Origin: Polaribacter sp. Q13
GTDB taxonomy: Bacteria; Bacteroidota; Bacteroidia; Flavobacteriales; Flavobacteriaceae
Assembly: GCF_016858305.2 (NCBI RefSeq)
Contig: NZ_CP074436.1
Span: 1,508,001 to 1,572,000, forward strand
Length of the DNA: 64,000 nucleotides
Reading direction: 5' to 3'
Positions 33,649 to 44,111 of this stretch are shown piece by piece (within the stretch, counting starts at the first letter, position 1; every line of letters begins with the position of its first letter). A program made the position numbers and the translations under genes. The notes beneath the pieces were generated by a model that worked only from the letters and a program-made list of their open reading frames with translations, was not told the origin of the DNA and did not search any database.

Positions 33649-33957
33649 CTTAGATAGTTTAGAAATTTTTTTAAAGAAAAACGAAGATAAGTAATATTGA
33701 TTTAAAAGTTAACACAGTTACTATAAGCAAGACAACTTTTCTTTTTTTAAAGCAGGCTACTAAATATGGATTAACACCTTAATTACCAACAATATACAAC
33801 AAAAAATAAGCTCTAATTAAATTACAAATAACAACTAAAGCTTATAAACATATGGTTTTATCTAAAGTACTTATGGCTTTTTCTTAGGAAATAAGCTTCT
33901 TATTCTTTAAATTCACCTAATTAACAACAATAACTTTTTTCTAAATTTAGTTTTAGT
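33649..33957. other. Divergent intergenic region between the dehydrogenase-like gene and the HTCS gene
   Basis: 309 bp, very AT-rich. It must hold the promoters of both genes, but I found no exact TAnnTTTG element in either direction and no clear repeat. Confidence 0.4.
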
Positions 33958-36900
33958 ATGCACTCAAATATTTTCTTTATAAAAAAAATAATTCTGATAC
34001 TTCTACTGGGGGTTTATCAAACTACAATAAGCCAGAATTCTTTTTATTTCGATCATATTTCTACAGACAAAGGATTGTCTCAAGGAGATGTTAATTCTAT
34101 TTATCAAGACCCTAAAGGTTTTATGTGGTTTGCCACACACGATGGTTTAAATAAATATAATGGTTATGAGTTTACCATATACAAACCAGACGCCAACCTA
34201 AAAAACAGTATAGGTAGTAATCTTATTTATGCAGTTACAGGTGATGAAAAAGGAAATTTATGGATTGGAACAACTGGTAGTGGTCTAAACTACTATAACA
34301 AATCTACAGGAGGGTTTACACATTTTATTCATGATGAAAATAATAAAAACAGTATTACTAATAACCATGTAATTAGTATTTATAAGGATAAAAAAGACCA
34401 ACTTTGGGTAGGTACTGCTGATGGACTTGATTTGGTAGATTTAAAACAACCTCTAGATTCTTTAAAATTTAAGCACTATAAGTTAGGTGATAACAAAATA
34501 TCGAATAGCCTCGCTACAAACAAAATTTATTCCATTTTTGAAGATAGTCAAGATCAAATATGGATAGGCAGTACTAAAGGCTTGTTTAAACGAACTAGAG
34601 CTAAAAACGGAGAATTTTATTTTAGGTCGGTAAATAATCGTATTAATTTAGTGAATTCTCCAGTAAATTGTATAGCAGAAGATAGTAAGGGAAATTTATT
34701 TATAGGTACTGGTAATGGTTTGCATGTTTTTAAGGCTAACTTTAATAAAAATAAGGTTTATAAACTACAAAATGGTTTTTTTAACGGTCTTAAAGTTGAT
34801 AAAAATGATAATTTATGGGCAGGTACAAATAACGGACTCTTATATTTTGAGAATAAAAAAAACACGAAAGATATTTCACTAACCAAACGTTTTGTTTATG
34901 ATCCTAAAGACACCAAAAGTATTAGCAAAAATATTGTAAAAACAATTTATATTGATAACACAGGCATTCTTTGGATAGGTACAAATGGTGGTGGTGTTAA
35001 CAAAATGGATCCTGAAAGAAAACAATTTAAACATATTAAAAAAACCTTAGATACTAAAAGTCTTAGTTATGACAAAATTAGATCTATTTTTGAAGACAGT
35101 AGTAATAATTTATGGATAGGTACAGAAGGCGGCGGTCTTAATATCCTTTTTAAGGAGAATGATAATGGTAGTTATGCAAATTTTACAAATCTACAAAAAA
35201 TTAAAAAACCATTTGCTATTGCAGAAATTACACATAGAAACAGCCTTTTTGTAGGTGCAGAAGATACACCCGGTTTGTATGAAATAGACCTCGATAACCT
35301 AAAAAACATACAAGAAAGCGATATAAAACCGATACCTGAAATAAGTTATAGTGTATTTTCTATACTTGAAGATAGTAATAAAAACATATGGATTGGTACC
35401 TATAGTGGTGGTGTACACAGATGGCTTCTAAACAAAAAAACAGGAGCATACACCAAAGATGTTTTGTCTTATAGGAGTACAAATAATACTGGCCTTTCTA
35501 GCAATATTATAAGAAATATCTATGAAGATAGTGATCATAATATCTGGTTTGCTACTTCAAATGGATTATGTAAATTAAAACCTACTGAAATAGAAAAAAA
35601 TAATCCAAAATTTGAAGTTTATAAAAATGATCCTAAGGATAAAAATAGTATTTCTCACAACTATATTTTAGCCTTATATGAAAGTAAAAAAGGTGATTTA
35701 TGGGTAGGAACTTTTGGTGGCGGATTAAATAAAATGGAAACCAATGAAAAGGATAATACGGTTACATTTAAAACATACACAGAAAGAGATGGACTGCCAA
35801 ACAATGTAATTAAAGCAATTTTAGAAGACGCTGAAAATAATTTATGGATATCTACAAACAAAGGGCTTTCAAAATTTAACCCAGAAAACAACACCTTTAA
35901 AAATTATGATGTTAATGATGGTTTACAAGATAACGAATTTCAAGAATTAGCAAGTTTAAAACGTAGAGATGGCGAAATGCTTTTTGGCGGTATAAACGGG
36001 TTCAATGCTTTTTATCCAGAAGATATTAAAGACAATCCGTACAAAGCAAAATCTGTAATTACCAGTTTTTCTATTTCAAATAAACCAATTAAAAGGGGCG
36101 AAGAAATTAATGGGCACATCATTTTAAAAGAACCTATTAATGAAACGTCCGAAATTAATTTAAAATATGACGAAAATAGTTTCTCGTTTGAATTTGCAGC
36201 CATTCACTATTCCGCTCCTAATAAAAATAAATTTGCTTACAAATTAGAAGGTTTTGATAAAGACTGGGTGTATACAAACGCAACTAAACGTTTTGCAACC
36301 TATACAAATATGGCTCCTGGTGATTATACTTTACTATTAAAAGCATCTAATAATGATGGTATTTGGGAAAATAGCGAAACCAAATTACATATTAATATAA
36401 CACCTCCGTTTTGGAAAACTACACTAGCCTATTTTCTATATTTCTTTTTAATTCTAGCCATATTCTTTGGCTTTTGGCGCAATACTGTAACGAAAGCCAG
36501 AAAAAAACATGATTTAGAATTAGCTAATTTAGAGAAACAAAAAGAAGAGGAATTACAACATATAAAATTAGAATTCTTTACAAACATATCTCACGAATTA
36601 AGAACACCAATTACTTTAATAAAAGGTCCTTTAGAGTATTTACAGAAAAAAGGTGCAGCTGTAAAGCCAGAGGTAGCCCAAGAACAATTTGGTCTTATGA
36701 GAAAAAATGCCAACTACTTACTTAGTTTGGTAAACCAACTATTAGATTTCAGAAAAATAAATCAAGGTAAAATGCGATTGGTGATGCGTAATAGTAATAT
36801 TTCTGCTTTTATAAAAGAAGTGGCAGAGCCCTTTCAATTTTTATCTCACAAGAAACATATTAAACTAAGTTTTAATACGACAGATCCGTTATTAAAATCT

Positions 36901-38178
36901 TGGTTTGATCACGAAGCTCTTGAGAAAACAATCAATAACCTACTCTCCAATGCTTTTAAGTTCACTCCCAAAAATGGAACTATAGATGTGAATATAACCA
37001 ACGAAAAAGTCGCCAATGGTATCGTAAATAAAGAGTATATTATTATTGAAGTAAAGGATTCTGGAATTGGAATACCTAGTAACAAATTAGAAGCTATTTT
37101 TGAAAGATTTAATACTAAAAAAGATGCTAATAAGAACAATAATCCAGAAGGGATTGGTATTGGATTGTCTTTTACAAAAAGTTTGATAGAATTGCATCAA
37201 GGTACAATTAAAGTATCTAGCGAACCTGGTCAAGGAGCATTATTCACAGTTAAAATCCCCGCTAATAAAGAGGAATACGAAAACCTGCCTGAAATAAGTT
37301 GTAAAGAAAGTACCGATCTAGATTATGTAAGAAGATCTTCGGAAAATGAATCTTTTGCAATAGATTTAGATGATGAAACAACTGATGAAAGTATTTCTAA
37401 AGACAGATCTAAATCTCCTGTATTGCTAGTGGTAGATGACAATAAGGATATTAGAACATTTATAAAACAAGCCTTAGGAGATGACTACACCATCTTTGAA
37501 GCAGAAAATGGTCAGGAAGGATTTGAAATAGCAAAAAAAATAACGCCAAATATTATTGTTACCGATTTAGCCATGCCTATAATGGACGGATTACAGTTGT
37601 GTAAAAAAATTAAAACAACCAAAACAACAAGTCATATTCCTGTTTTAATATTAACGGCTAAACTATCACAAGAAAGTGAATTAGAAGGTGTAAAACTAGG
37701 TGCAGATGATTATATTAGAAAACCTTTTGATATTGAATTATTAAACTTAAAATTAAAAAATATTCTTCAACAAAGAAAAAATTTAAGAGTCCGTTTTAAT
37801 CAAGAAATAACATTACAGCCAAAAGAAGTTACGGTAACATCATCTGATGAACGTTTTTTACAACAAGCCATAGAAATTGTAGAAAAACACATGATGAATA
37901 CTGATTTTAGTGTAGAAATGCTTGTAAAAGAAATGGGGCATAGTAGAAGTAATCTGTATCTAAAATTTAAAGAAATCACAGGATTATCTTCTAGTGAATT
38001 TATACGAAGTATTCGATTAAAAAGGGCTGTACAACTTTTTGAATCTACTGATTTATCTGTAAAGGAAATTATGTACATGACTGGTTTTAACACAGCTTCT
38101 TACTTTGCTAAATGCTTTAAGAAACAGTTTGGTGTAAAACCTAGTGATTATGTTAGAAAACCAATAAAGAAAGCGTAA
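33958..38178 (+). CDS. Hybrid two-component system sensor kinase / AraC-type regulator (HTCS)
   Basis: 1406 residues, all parts of a phosphorelay in one protein. Signal peptide; two seven-bladed propellers made of repeats such as GLSQGDVNSIYQDPKGFMWF and LWIGTNGGGVNK (~30-720) for sensing oligosaccharide in the periplasm; a Y_Y_Y domain (~740-800); one transmembrane helix (~823-845). Cytoplasmic parts: HisKA with phospho-acceptor H879 (FTNISHELRTPITLI), HATPase_c (NNLLSNAFKF; DSGIGIP), receiver with D1203 (VTDLAMPIMDG) and a C-terminal AraC helix-turn-helix (~1300-1406). This class controls polysaccharide loci, so it likely activates the neighbouring Sus and GH genes. Intact. Confidence 0.95.
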   Translation: MHSNIFFIKKIILILLLGVYQTTISQNSFYFDHISTDKGLSQGDVNSIYQDPKGFMWFATHDGLNKYNGYEFTIYKPDANLKNSIGSNLIYAVTGDEKGNLWIGTTGSGLNYYNKSTGGFTHFIHDENNKNSITNNHVISIYKDKKDQLWVGTADGLDLVDLKQPLDSLKFKHYKLGDNKISNSLATNKIYSIFEDSQDQIWIGSTKGLFKRTRAKNGEFYFRSVNNRINLVNSPVNCIAEDSKGNLFIGTGNGLHVFKANFNKNKVYKLQNGFFNGLKVDKNDNLWAGTNNGLLYFENKKNTKDISLTKRFVYDPKDTKSISKNIVKTIYIDNTGILWIGTNGGGVNKMDPERKQFKHIKKTLDTKSLSYDKIRSIFEDSSNNLWIGTEGGGLNILFKENDNGSYANFTNLQKIKKPFAIAEITHRNSLFVGAEDTPGLYEIDLDNLKNIQESDIKPIPEISYSVFSILEDSNKNIWIGTYSGGVHRWLLNKKTGAYTKDVLSYRSTNNTGLSSNIIRNIYEDSDHNIWFATSNGLCKLKPTEIEKNNPKFEVYKNDPKDKNSISHNYILALYESKKGDLWVGTFGGGLNKMETNEKDNTVTFKTYTERDGLPNNVIKAILEDAENNLWISTNKGLSKFNPENNTFKNYDVNDGLQDNEFQELASLKRRDGEMLFGGINGFNAFYPEDIKDNPYKAKSVITSFSISNKPIKRGEEINGHIILKEPINETSEINLKYDENSFSFEFAAIHYSAPNKNKFAYKLEGFDKDWVYTNATKRFATYTNMAPGDYTLLLKASNNDGIWENSETKLHINITPPFWKTTLAYFLYFFLILAIFFGFWRNTVTKARKKHDLELANLEKQKEEELQHIKLEFFTNISHELRTPITLIKGPLEYLQKKGAAVKPEVAQEQFGLMRKNANYLLSLVNQLLDFRKINQGKMRLVMRNSNISAFIKEVAEPFQFLSHKKHIKLSFNTTDPLLKSWFDHEALEKTINNLLSNAFKFTPKNGTIDVNITNEKVANGIVNKEYIIIEVKDSGIGIPSNKLEAIFERFNTKKDANKNNNPEGIGIGLSFTKSLIELHQGTIKVSSEPGQGALFTVKIPANKEEYENLPEISCKESTDLDYVRRSSENESFAIDLDDETTDESISKDRSKSPVLLVVDDNKDIRTFIKQALGDDYTIFEAENGQEGFEIAKKITPNIIVTDLAMPIMDGLQLCKKIKTTKTTSHIPVLILTAKLSQESELEGVKLGADDYIRKPFDIELLNLKLKNILQQRKNLRVRFNQEITLQPKEVTVTSSDERFLQQAIEIVEKHMMNTDFSVEMLVKEMGHSRSNLYLKFKEITGLSSSEFIRSIRLKRAVQLFESTDLSVKEIMYMTGFNTASYFAKCFKKQFGVKPSDYVRKPIKKA

Positions 38179-38554
38179 TTGTTTTTTAAAGAGAGTAGAT
38201 AATTAAGATCTCTAGATTTGAAAGTGAAAATGTGATTTGCATTTTTGCAAAGAGTAATTTGAATCTGTTTTACCTTATAATCGCTCTAGCTTTTACTCTA
38301 ACAGATAATCTTAATTAGTACCCATTATAAAATCTATTAGCAACAATTAGAAGGAATCTAAGTATCTATTGCTAGCCTTTAGTAATGAATGAAGACAACC
38401 ATAAACTTATACATTCATTAACCAAATTTATTTTATATGCGTTATTACATGCAGTTAAAAGGAAAAGGAAACAAGGTTTTTTAGATTAGGTTAATACATT
38501 AAATTCTTTTTATAATTGTTTCCTTTTGGTATTTTCATTTATCTCTATAAAACT
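38179..38554. other. Intergenic region after the HTCS gene
   Basis: Convergent gap between HTCS and GH29. Apart from the terminator at its right end I see no gene, strong hairpin or repeat. Confidence 0.4.
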
Positions 38555-38596
38555 AAAAAGGAGCATATCTAACAATAGATAAGCTCCTTTTCCAAT
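38555..38596 (-). terminator. Rho-independent terminator of the GH29 gene
   Basis: Stem GGAGC-TATCT / AGATA-GCTCC, with an A-run before and a T-run (CCTTTTTAGTTTT) after it when read on the minus strand. The flanking A/T runs could also serve the HTCS gene from the other side. Confidence 0.75.
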
Positions 38597-38618
38597 CAAA
38601 CCCAATTCAAACAATATT

Positions 38619-40142
38619 TTACAGTGTTAACTCCAATACAAATGCAAAGTTTCCTGGTTTTTCTTTCGGCATTGTAACCAACAAACCTTTATCACTTTGA
38701 GACCATTTTAATTTGGCATCAGAACCTAACATTTTTACTTTTGATATTTTATCGTCTTTTGTAATCGACTTTATTAAAACGTCCACATTTTTTGGCCATT
38801 CCATCATAATCGCAAAGATTTTACCCTCTTTTTGTGTAAATCGAATATCCTGACCTGTAAAAGCTTTGTTTTTTCCTTCTGAATGGTGACCAGTACCAAC
38901 TTTCGTTGGCCCTTCGCCAAAAGTTCTCCAGTATTTTGTATCATAAATAGCTTCTCCATTCATGTCTAACCAAGCTCCCATTTGTAACAAGATTTCTTTT
39001 TGATCTTCAGGAATTGTTCCATCTGATTTCGGTCCAACATTTAAAAGTAAATTTCCGTTTTTAGAAACAATATCAATTAAATCATCTATTAAAGAATTTG
39101 CTGTTTTAGATTTCCAATTAGTAACATAAGACCATGAGTTTTTACCAACAGAAGTATCCGTTTGCCAAGGTAATTTTCTTATTCCTGGTAATTTACCTCT
39201 CTCCAAATCGTACACAACAGTTCCCGCAGGGAACGCCTCTTCATAGAAATTTTTATCTTGTAATACAACCTCTTTCCCCCATTCTATTCCTTTATTATAG
39301 TAATATGCTGCTAATTTAGGACGGTATTCTCTCCATTCTGGGGTGTCTAGCATAAAATCAAACCAAAGAATATCTGGTTGATAATTATCAATTAAATCTT
39401 TTGTTCTTTTCCACCATAATTCTTTAAAAGCTGCAGAAACTGGCTCATTAATGTCTTTCCCTTTTGCCGAATATAAATCTGCATACGCAGGATCTGTAGT
39501 ATCAAAATGATCTTTTTTATTGTAGAAAGACCAGTTAAAAGCATAGTGAGAAGAAGCTCCCATAATCATTCCTTTAGCACGACCTTCTTTCATCAACTCT
39601 CCTAAAATATCTTTTTTAGGCCCCATATTAAAAGCATTCCAACGTGTTGTGTTTGATTTATACATGGCAAAACCATCATGATGATCTGCAACAGGAACCA
39701 CATATTTAGCACCTGCTTTTTTAAATAAATCGATCCATTCTGCGGCATTAAATTTTTCACCTTTAAACATTGGTATAAAATCTTTATATCCAAATGATTT
39801 TTGATCTCCAAAAGTTTTTTGATGATGTGTAAACTCTCTAGAAGGCCCTTTTTTCTGTAATTTTAATTGCGCTGTAAATTGAGCTGTATCCATATACATA
39901 TTTCTAGGATACCATTCAGAACCAAAAGCAGGAACAGAATATGCTCCCCAATGAATAAAAATCCCGAATTTCTTATTATTAAACCATGCCGGATCTTTAT
40001 AATGTTTTTTTATAGATTCCCAATTAGGTTCATATAATTCTTTTGTGGTTGCTGTCTTAGCAACAATTTCTTTTTTTTCTGTTTTACACGAAGTTAAGAC
40101 AGTACATACAAATAAAATTAGGATGTAAATTTTAAGGTTCAT
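38619..40142 (-). CDS. GH29 alpha-L-fucosidase family lipoprotein
   Basis: 507 residues, lipoprotein signal (LFVCTVLTSC). The GH29 barrel is clear: FGIFIHWGAYSVPAFGSEWY (59-78), HHDGFAMYKS (154-163), WNAFNMGPKKDI, and DILWFDFM with the likely nucleophile D262. The C-terminal sandwich follows ~400. GH29 enzymes release alpha-L-fucose by retention. In red-algal galactan loci members of the family can act on alpha-L-galactose, which has the same configuration, so here an L-galactosidase role is plausible (inference). Transcribed alone, opposite to the Sus operon. Confidence 0.9.
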   Translation of the reverse strand: MNLKIYILILFVCTVLTSCKTEKKEIVAKTATTKELYEPNWESIKKHYKDPAWFNNKKFGIFIHWGAYSVPAFGSEWYPRNMYMDTAQFTAQLKLQKKGPSREFTHHQKTFGDQKSFGYKDFIPMFKGEKFNAAEWIDLFKKAGAKYVVPVADHHDGFAMYKSNTTRWNAFNMGPKKDILGELMKEGRAKGMIMGASSHYAFNWSFYNKKDHFDTTDPAYADLYSAKGKDINEPVSAAFKELWWKRTKDLIDNYQPDILWFDFMLDTPEWREYRPKLAAYYYNKGIEWGKEVVLQDKNFYEEAFPAGTVVYDLERGKLPGIRKLPWQTDTSVGKNSWSYVTNWKSKTANSLIDDLIDIVSKNGNLLLNVGPKSDGTIPEDQKEILLQMGAWLDMNGEAIYDTKYWRTFGEGPTKVGTGHHSEGKNKAFTGQDIRFTQKEGKIFAIMMEWPKNVDVLIKSITKDDKISKVKMLGSDAKLKWSQSDKGLLVTMPKEKPGNFAFVLELTL

Positions 40143-40919
40143 TCGGATTTATTTTATAATTAATCAATACTGCAAAGAATGTTATTTTTAGATTATTTTT
40201 TATGATTAAATGATTTATTTTACAGAACAGATGGTTAATTGTCTTTTTTTTTCTTTGTTTAGTATTAAAAAACTTAAATGACCATCAGAATTTAAAGAAG
40301 TAAATTAAATATTTTTTCCCTTGATTTTAAACACATTTACATCAACAAAATATTTTTATTCTAATAAAAAAGAATGAATTTAAATATCAAAATTATTAGA
40401 ATCAACTTCGGTTCTCTTATCCTCTACTCATTTCCAAAATAGGTAGTTTTTTTCACATGAAAAAGCATATAAAATTTGGTTTTCACAAACGGATTATTAC
40501 AATAGATTCTACTTCTTTTAATCATTCAAAATAAAAATCATAAAGAATTCATTTGAGGACTATGTATGATAAAGATTCACTCAAAATACGTTCAAATATA
40601 GGTACTATTAACGACCAACTTAATAACATTTGTTTGATTGAAAATCAAGTTCTAAAAATCTCTCTTTATTTTACAGAACACAGCAGTAAACCTTACTAAA
40701 TATAGCTTCTTATCTAAAAAAACATAAATCTTTTAAGACAAATTAACTTACATTTTATGAATCAAACACAACTTAATTGTACTAAAATATTTGATTACAT
40801 ATTTCAAACCTAATTATTATTACAATTCACGATATGATGCCTACAATTAAACATCTGTACTCTTTTTTAACAAATAATTATCATAAAATTGTAGTATCTA
40901 AATTTAAATAACTAAAATT
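40143..40919. other. Divergent regulatory region between GH29 and the first SusC gene
   Basis: 777 bp without a gene. It should hold both promoters and the HTCS binding site. The only exact -7 element I found is TATATTTG on the minus strand at 40600-40593, far from the GH29 start. Size and position fit a control region. Confidence 0.45.
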
Positions 40920-43900
40920 ATGAAATTAAAAGAATTCTTGAATGAAAAATCTAAGACCTTTCTTGCAGTTTTTATCTGTACGTTAAGTTTTAGTTTTTCA
41001 CAAGCCCAAAAAATAACGGTTAAAGGTTCCGTTACTGGTGAAGGAGAACTTCTACCTGGCGTATCTATAGTCATTAAGGGAACCAGTAATGGTACAACTA
41101 CAGATTTTGATGGTAATTATAAGATTGTTGCAGCTCCAACAGACATGTTAGTTTTCAGTTATATGGGATATGCTACACAATCAATAATAGTAGGATCCAA
41201 ATCTAAAATTAATGTAACCTTAAAAAATGATACCTCAGTACTAGATGAAATTGTAGTAGTGGGTTATGGTACTCAAAAGAAAAAGGAACTAACAGGTGCT
41301 GTTTCTCAAATTAAATCTGATGAGATTATGAAAACTGCAACATCCGATTTAAGTTCTGCTCTTCAAGGACAAATTGCTGGGGTAACGGTTGTTGCCAGTG
41401 ATGGTGCTCCTGGATCTGAGGCAAACGTAATGATTCGTGGTTTAACGTCTATTAATGGTGGTAACAAACCTTTATATGTTGTAGATGGTATTCCTTTTGA
41501 AGGCGATCCTAAATTAAGTACAAGTGAGGTAGAAAGTATAGATGTACTAAAAGATGCCGCTTCTGCTGCAATTTATGGTACTCGTGGTGCTGCCGGTGTA
41601 ATTTTAATTACCACTAAAAAAGGGAAAGAAGGTACTATGAAAATTAGAGCAGAATCTTACTATGGTGTACAAAATATTACTTCAAGTACATATATTATGG
41701 ATGCAAACGACAGATTGTATTCTCACTTCTTACAATCTTGGGCTGTTAACGGAAATGTATACGGAAATACTTGGCACAGTGCTGAACAAAACCCTACACA
41801 GTTAACCAATAACACTAATTTAATAAATTATGTTACTAATGATGCTGCTCCAATAGAAAACTATAGTTTAACATTATCTGGTGGTCAGAATGGTTTAACA
41901 TACAATATTGTTGGGAACTTTTTCTCTCAAGATGGTACTGTAATTAACTCTTCATACGAAAGATTTAACGTTAGAACAAATTCTCAATTGAAAAAAGGAA
42001 ATTGGAATGTTACTAGTGGATTATCTTTTAGAGTTGAAGATAAACAAAATGGACCTTGGGGAATTTTAAGAGATGCATATAGATACCAAGCATTACAAGT
42101 AGATTTGGAAGATAACTTAGAATCAATTGGTGATGCTGGAGACGGAAGCAGCGCTAATAACTTATCTTATTTAGGTAGAAAATTATTACAAGAGGATAAT
42201 GAAGAAAGACAATATTTTGATGGTAATATTAGTATTGCATACAATTTTAATAAAAATTTAAAATTTACTTCAAGATTAGCTGCAGGATGGGAAAATGCTA
42301 CCAGAAGAGTTATTAATCCTGAATTTATTGCTTATGATTGGGAAGGAGAACCATTACCAGGTGAACAATCTAAAATTTATAATTTTAGCTCAACTTCAAA
42401 AAGATTTTCTTGGGAAAATATTATAAACTATAAAAAATCTTTTGGAAAACACAATTTTAACTTTGTGGGTGTTTATTCTGCTGAAAGATATAACTACACG
42501 TCATTTTATGCACAAAAATTTGACATCAATAGTAATGAAGTTACTGTATTAAATGGTGCTACCGGAGATTCACTTGCTGGTTCAGGAACCGGACAATGGA
42601 ATCAAGATAGAGAAAATACACTTATTGGTATGTTAGCTCGTTTACAATATAACTATAAAGGAAAATATTTATTTAGTGCTAGTGTTCGTAGAGATGGATC
42701 TTCAAGATTTAAAAGTCAACCTTGGGGTGTTTTCCCTTCATTTTCTGCAGGTTGGAATGTTTCTGATGAAAACTTTTGGAAACCTATTAAAAATACTATC
42801 AGAAGCTTAAAAATAAGAGCTAGTTATGGTACTACAGGTAACCAAGGTATTGCAGATTATTCATATTCACCAACCATAACTTTACAAAATGACTATGTTT
42901 TTGGTAATGATGCTGATCAAAATTTACAATTAGGAGCCATACAACAAGGCTATGCAAATGAATTAGTATCTTGGGAAACTTCTATTTCAAAAAATATTGG
43001 TTTTGATATGTCATTTTTACAAAATAAATTAACGTTTACTGGGGATTATTACCAAACAAACAAAAAAGACATGTTATTCCCTGTGTTCTTACCACCTACC
43101 GTTGGTGCTGGTTCTGGAAATGATTCTTCAGTAGTATTAAATGTTGGTGATATGGAAAACAACGGTGTTGAATTTGCTTTAAACTATAAAAGCAGAGGAA
43201 AAGTAAGTTGGAACGCTGGTATAAATTTCACTAAAAACACGAACAAAGTAACCAAAATGACTGGTGCAAATAAAATTATTTACTTTAATGATAGTAATAT
43301 TGCCGGTTCTGATAATGATAGAGACTATGTTTCTGTATTAGCAGAAGGTTATGAAGGTGGTGCATTTTTCTTAATAAAAACAGATGGAGTTATTCAATCT
43401 GAAGAAGAACTAGCAACTTACTTAGGCGGATTACCAACAAGTACTGCAAAAATTGGAGATTTAAAATTGGTAGATGCGCTAACAGTTGATACTAATAATG
43501 ATGGAATCCCAGATGCAGGTGATGGAGTTATTGACATTAATGACAGACAATATTCTGGTAGTGGTACTCCTGAGTTTGAAATTGGTTTTAACACCTCTGC
43601 TTATTACAAAAACTTTGATATTTCTGCACAATTTTATGGTGCATTTGGAGGAGAAATAATGAATGGTAGTAAAGCGTTTGCATACCAATACGGTAACCAC
43701 CAAGATCAAATTTACCAATGGTCTGCTCAAAATCCAACATCAGAAATTCCTGTGTACAGAGGAGGTACAACACATGATAACGTAAGAGGATTTAGTGACT
43801 TTTGGTTAGAAGACGGCACATACATTAGATTACGTAATATATCTTTAGGGTATACTTTACCTAAAACATTAGTCGAAAAAATGGGGATGACTAAATTAAG

Positions 43901-44054
43901 AGTATACGTAGCTGGTCAAAATTTAGTAACATGGACCAAGTATACAGGGTACGATCCTGAGGTAGGAAACAACGGATTAAGTACAAGAGGTATAGACAAA
44001 GGTACATATCCGGTAAGTTCTCAAGTAAGAGCGGGTATTCAACTAGAATTTTAA
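40920..44054 (+). CDS. SusC-like TonB-dependent outer-membrane transporter
   Basis: 1044 residues. Signal peptide (to ~30, FSFSQAQ), CarboxypepD_reg-like domain (~33-110, GSVTGEGELLPGVSIVIKG), TonB-box region (LDEIVVVGYGTQKK), plug (~120-230, LQGQIAGVTVVASDGAPGS; PLYVVDGIP), then a 22-strand barrel ending RAGIQLEF with the usual terminal Phe. It imports oligosaccharides released at the surface, with the SusD partner 15 bp downstream as lid. Length and motifs normal. First gene of an operon of three. Confidence 0.95.
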   Translation: MKLKEFLNEKSKTFLAVFICTLSFSFSQAQKITVKGSVTGEGELLPGVSIVIKGTSNGTTTDFDGNYKIVAAPTDMLVFSYMGYATQSIIVGSKSKINVTLKNDTSVLDEIVVVGYGTQKKKELTGAVSQIKSDEIMKTATSDLSSALQGQIAGVTVVASDGAPGSEANVMIRGLTSINGGNKPLYVVDGIPFEGDPKLSTSEVESIDVLKDAASAAIYGTRGAAGVILITTKKGKEGTMKIRAESYYGVQNITSSTYIMDANDRLYSHFLQSWAVNGNVYGNTWHSAEQNPTQLTNNTNLINYVTNDAAPIENYSLTLSGGQNGLTYNIVGNFFSQDGTVINSSYERFNVRTNSQLKKGNWNVTSGLSFRVEDKQNGPWGILRDAYRYQALQVDLEDNLESIGDAGDGSSANNLSYLGRKLLQEDNEERQYFDGNISIAYNFNKNLKFTSRLAAGWENATRRVINPEFIAYDWEGEPLPGEQSKIYNFSSTSKRFSWENIINYKKSFGKHNFNFVGVYSAERYNYTSFYAQKFDINSNEVTVLNGATGDSLAGSGTGQWNQDRENTLIGMLARLQYNYKGKYLFSASVRRDGSSRFKSQPWGVFPSFSAGWNVSDENFWKPIKNTIRSLKIRASYGTTGNQGIADYSYSPTITLQNDYVFGNDADQNLQLGAIQQGYANELVSWETSISKNIGFDMSFLQNKLTFTGDYYQTNKKDMLFPVFLPPTVGAGSGNDSSVVLNVGDMENNGVEFALNYKSRGKVSWNAGINFTKNTNKVTKMTGANKIIYFNDSNIAGSDNDRDYVSVLAEGYEGGAFFLIKTDGVIQSEEELATYLGGLPTSTAKIGDLKLVDALTVDTNNDGIPDAGDGVIDINDRQYSGSGTPEFEIGFNTSAYYKNFDISAQFYGAFGGEIMNGSKAFAYQYGNHQDQIYQWSAQNPTSEIPVYRGGTTHDNVRGFSDFWLEDGTYIRLRNISLGYTLPKTLVEKMGMTKLRVYVAGQNLVTWTKYTGYDPEVGNNGLSTRGIDKGTYPVSSQVRAGIQLEF

Positions 44055-44111
44055 TCTAAAAACTTTATTATGAACGTATTAGACACAAAAATTCAAAAAA
44101 AATATTTAAAC

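Noticed and set aside
40593..40618. Minus-strand promoter TATATTTG with TTG upstream for the GH29 gene
   Set aside because: Spacing is 15 bp instead of the usual 19-21, and it lies ~450 bp from the gene; likely chance in AT-rich DNA.
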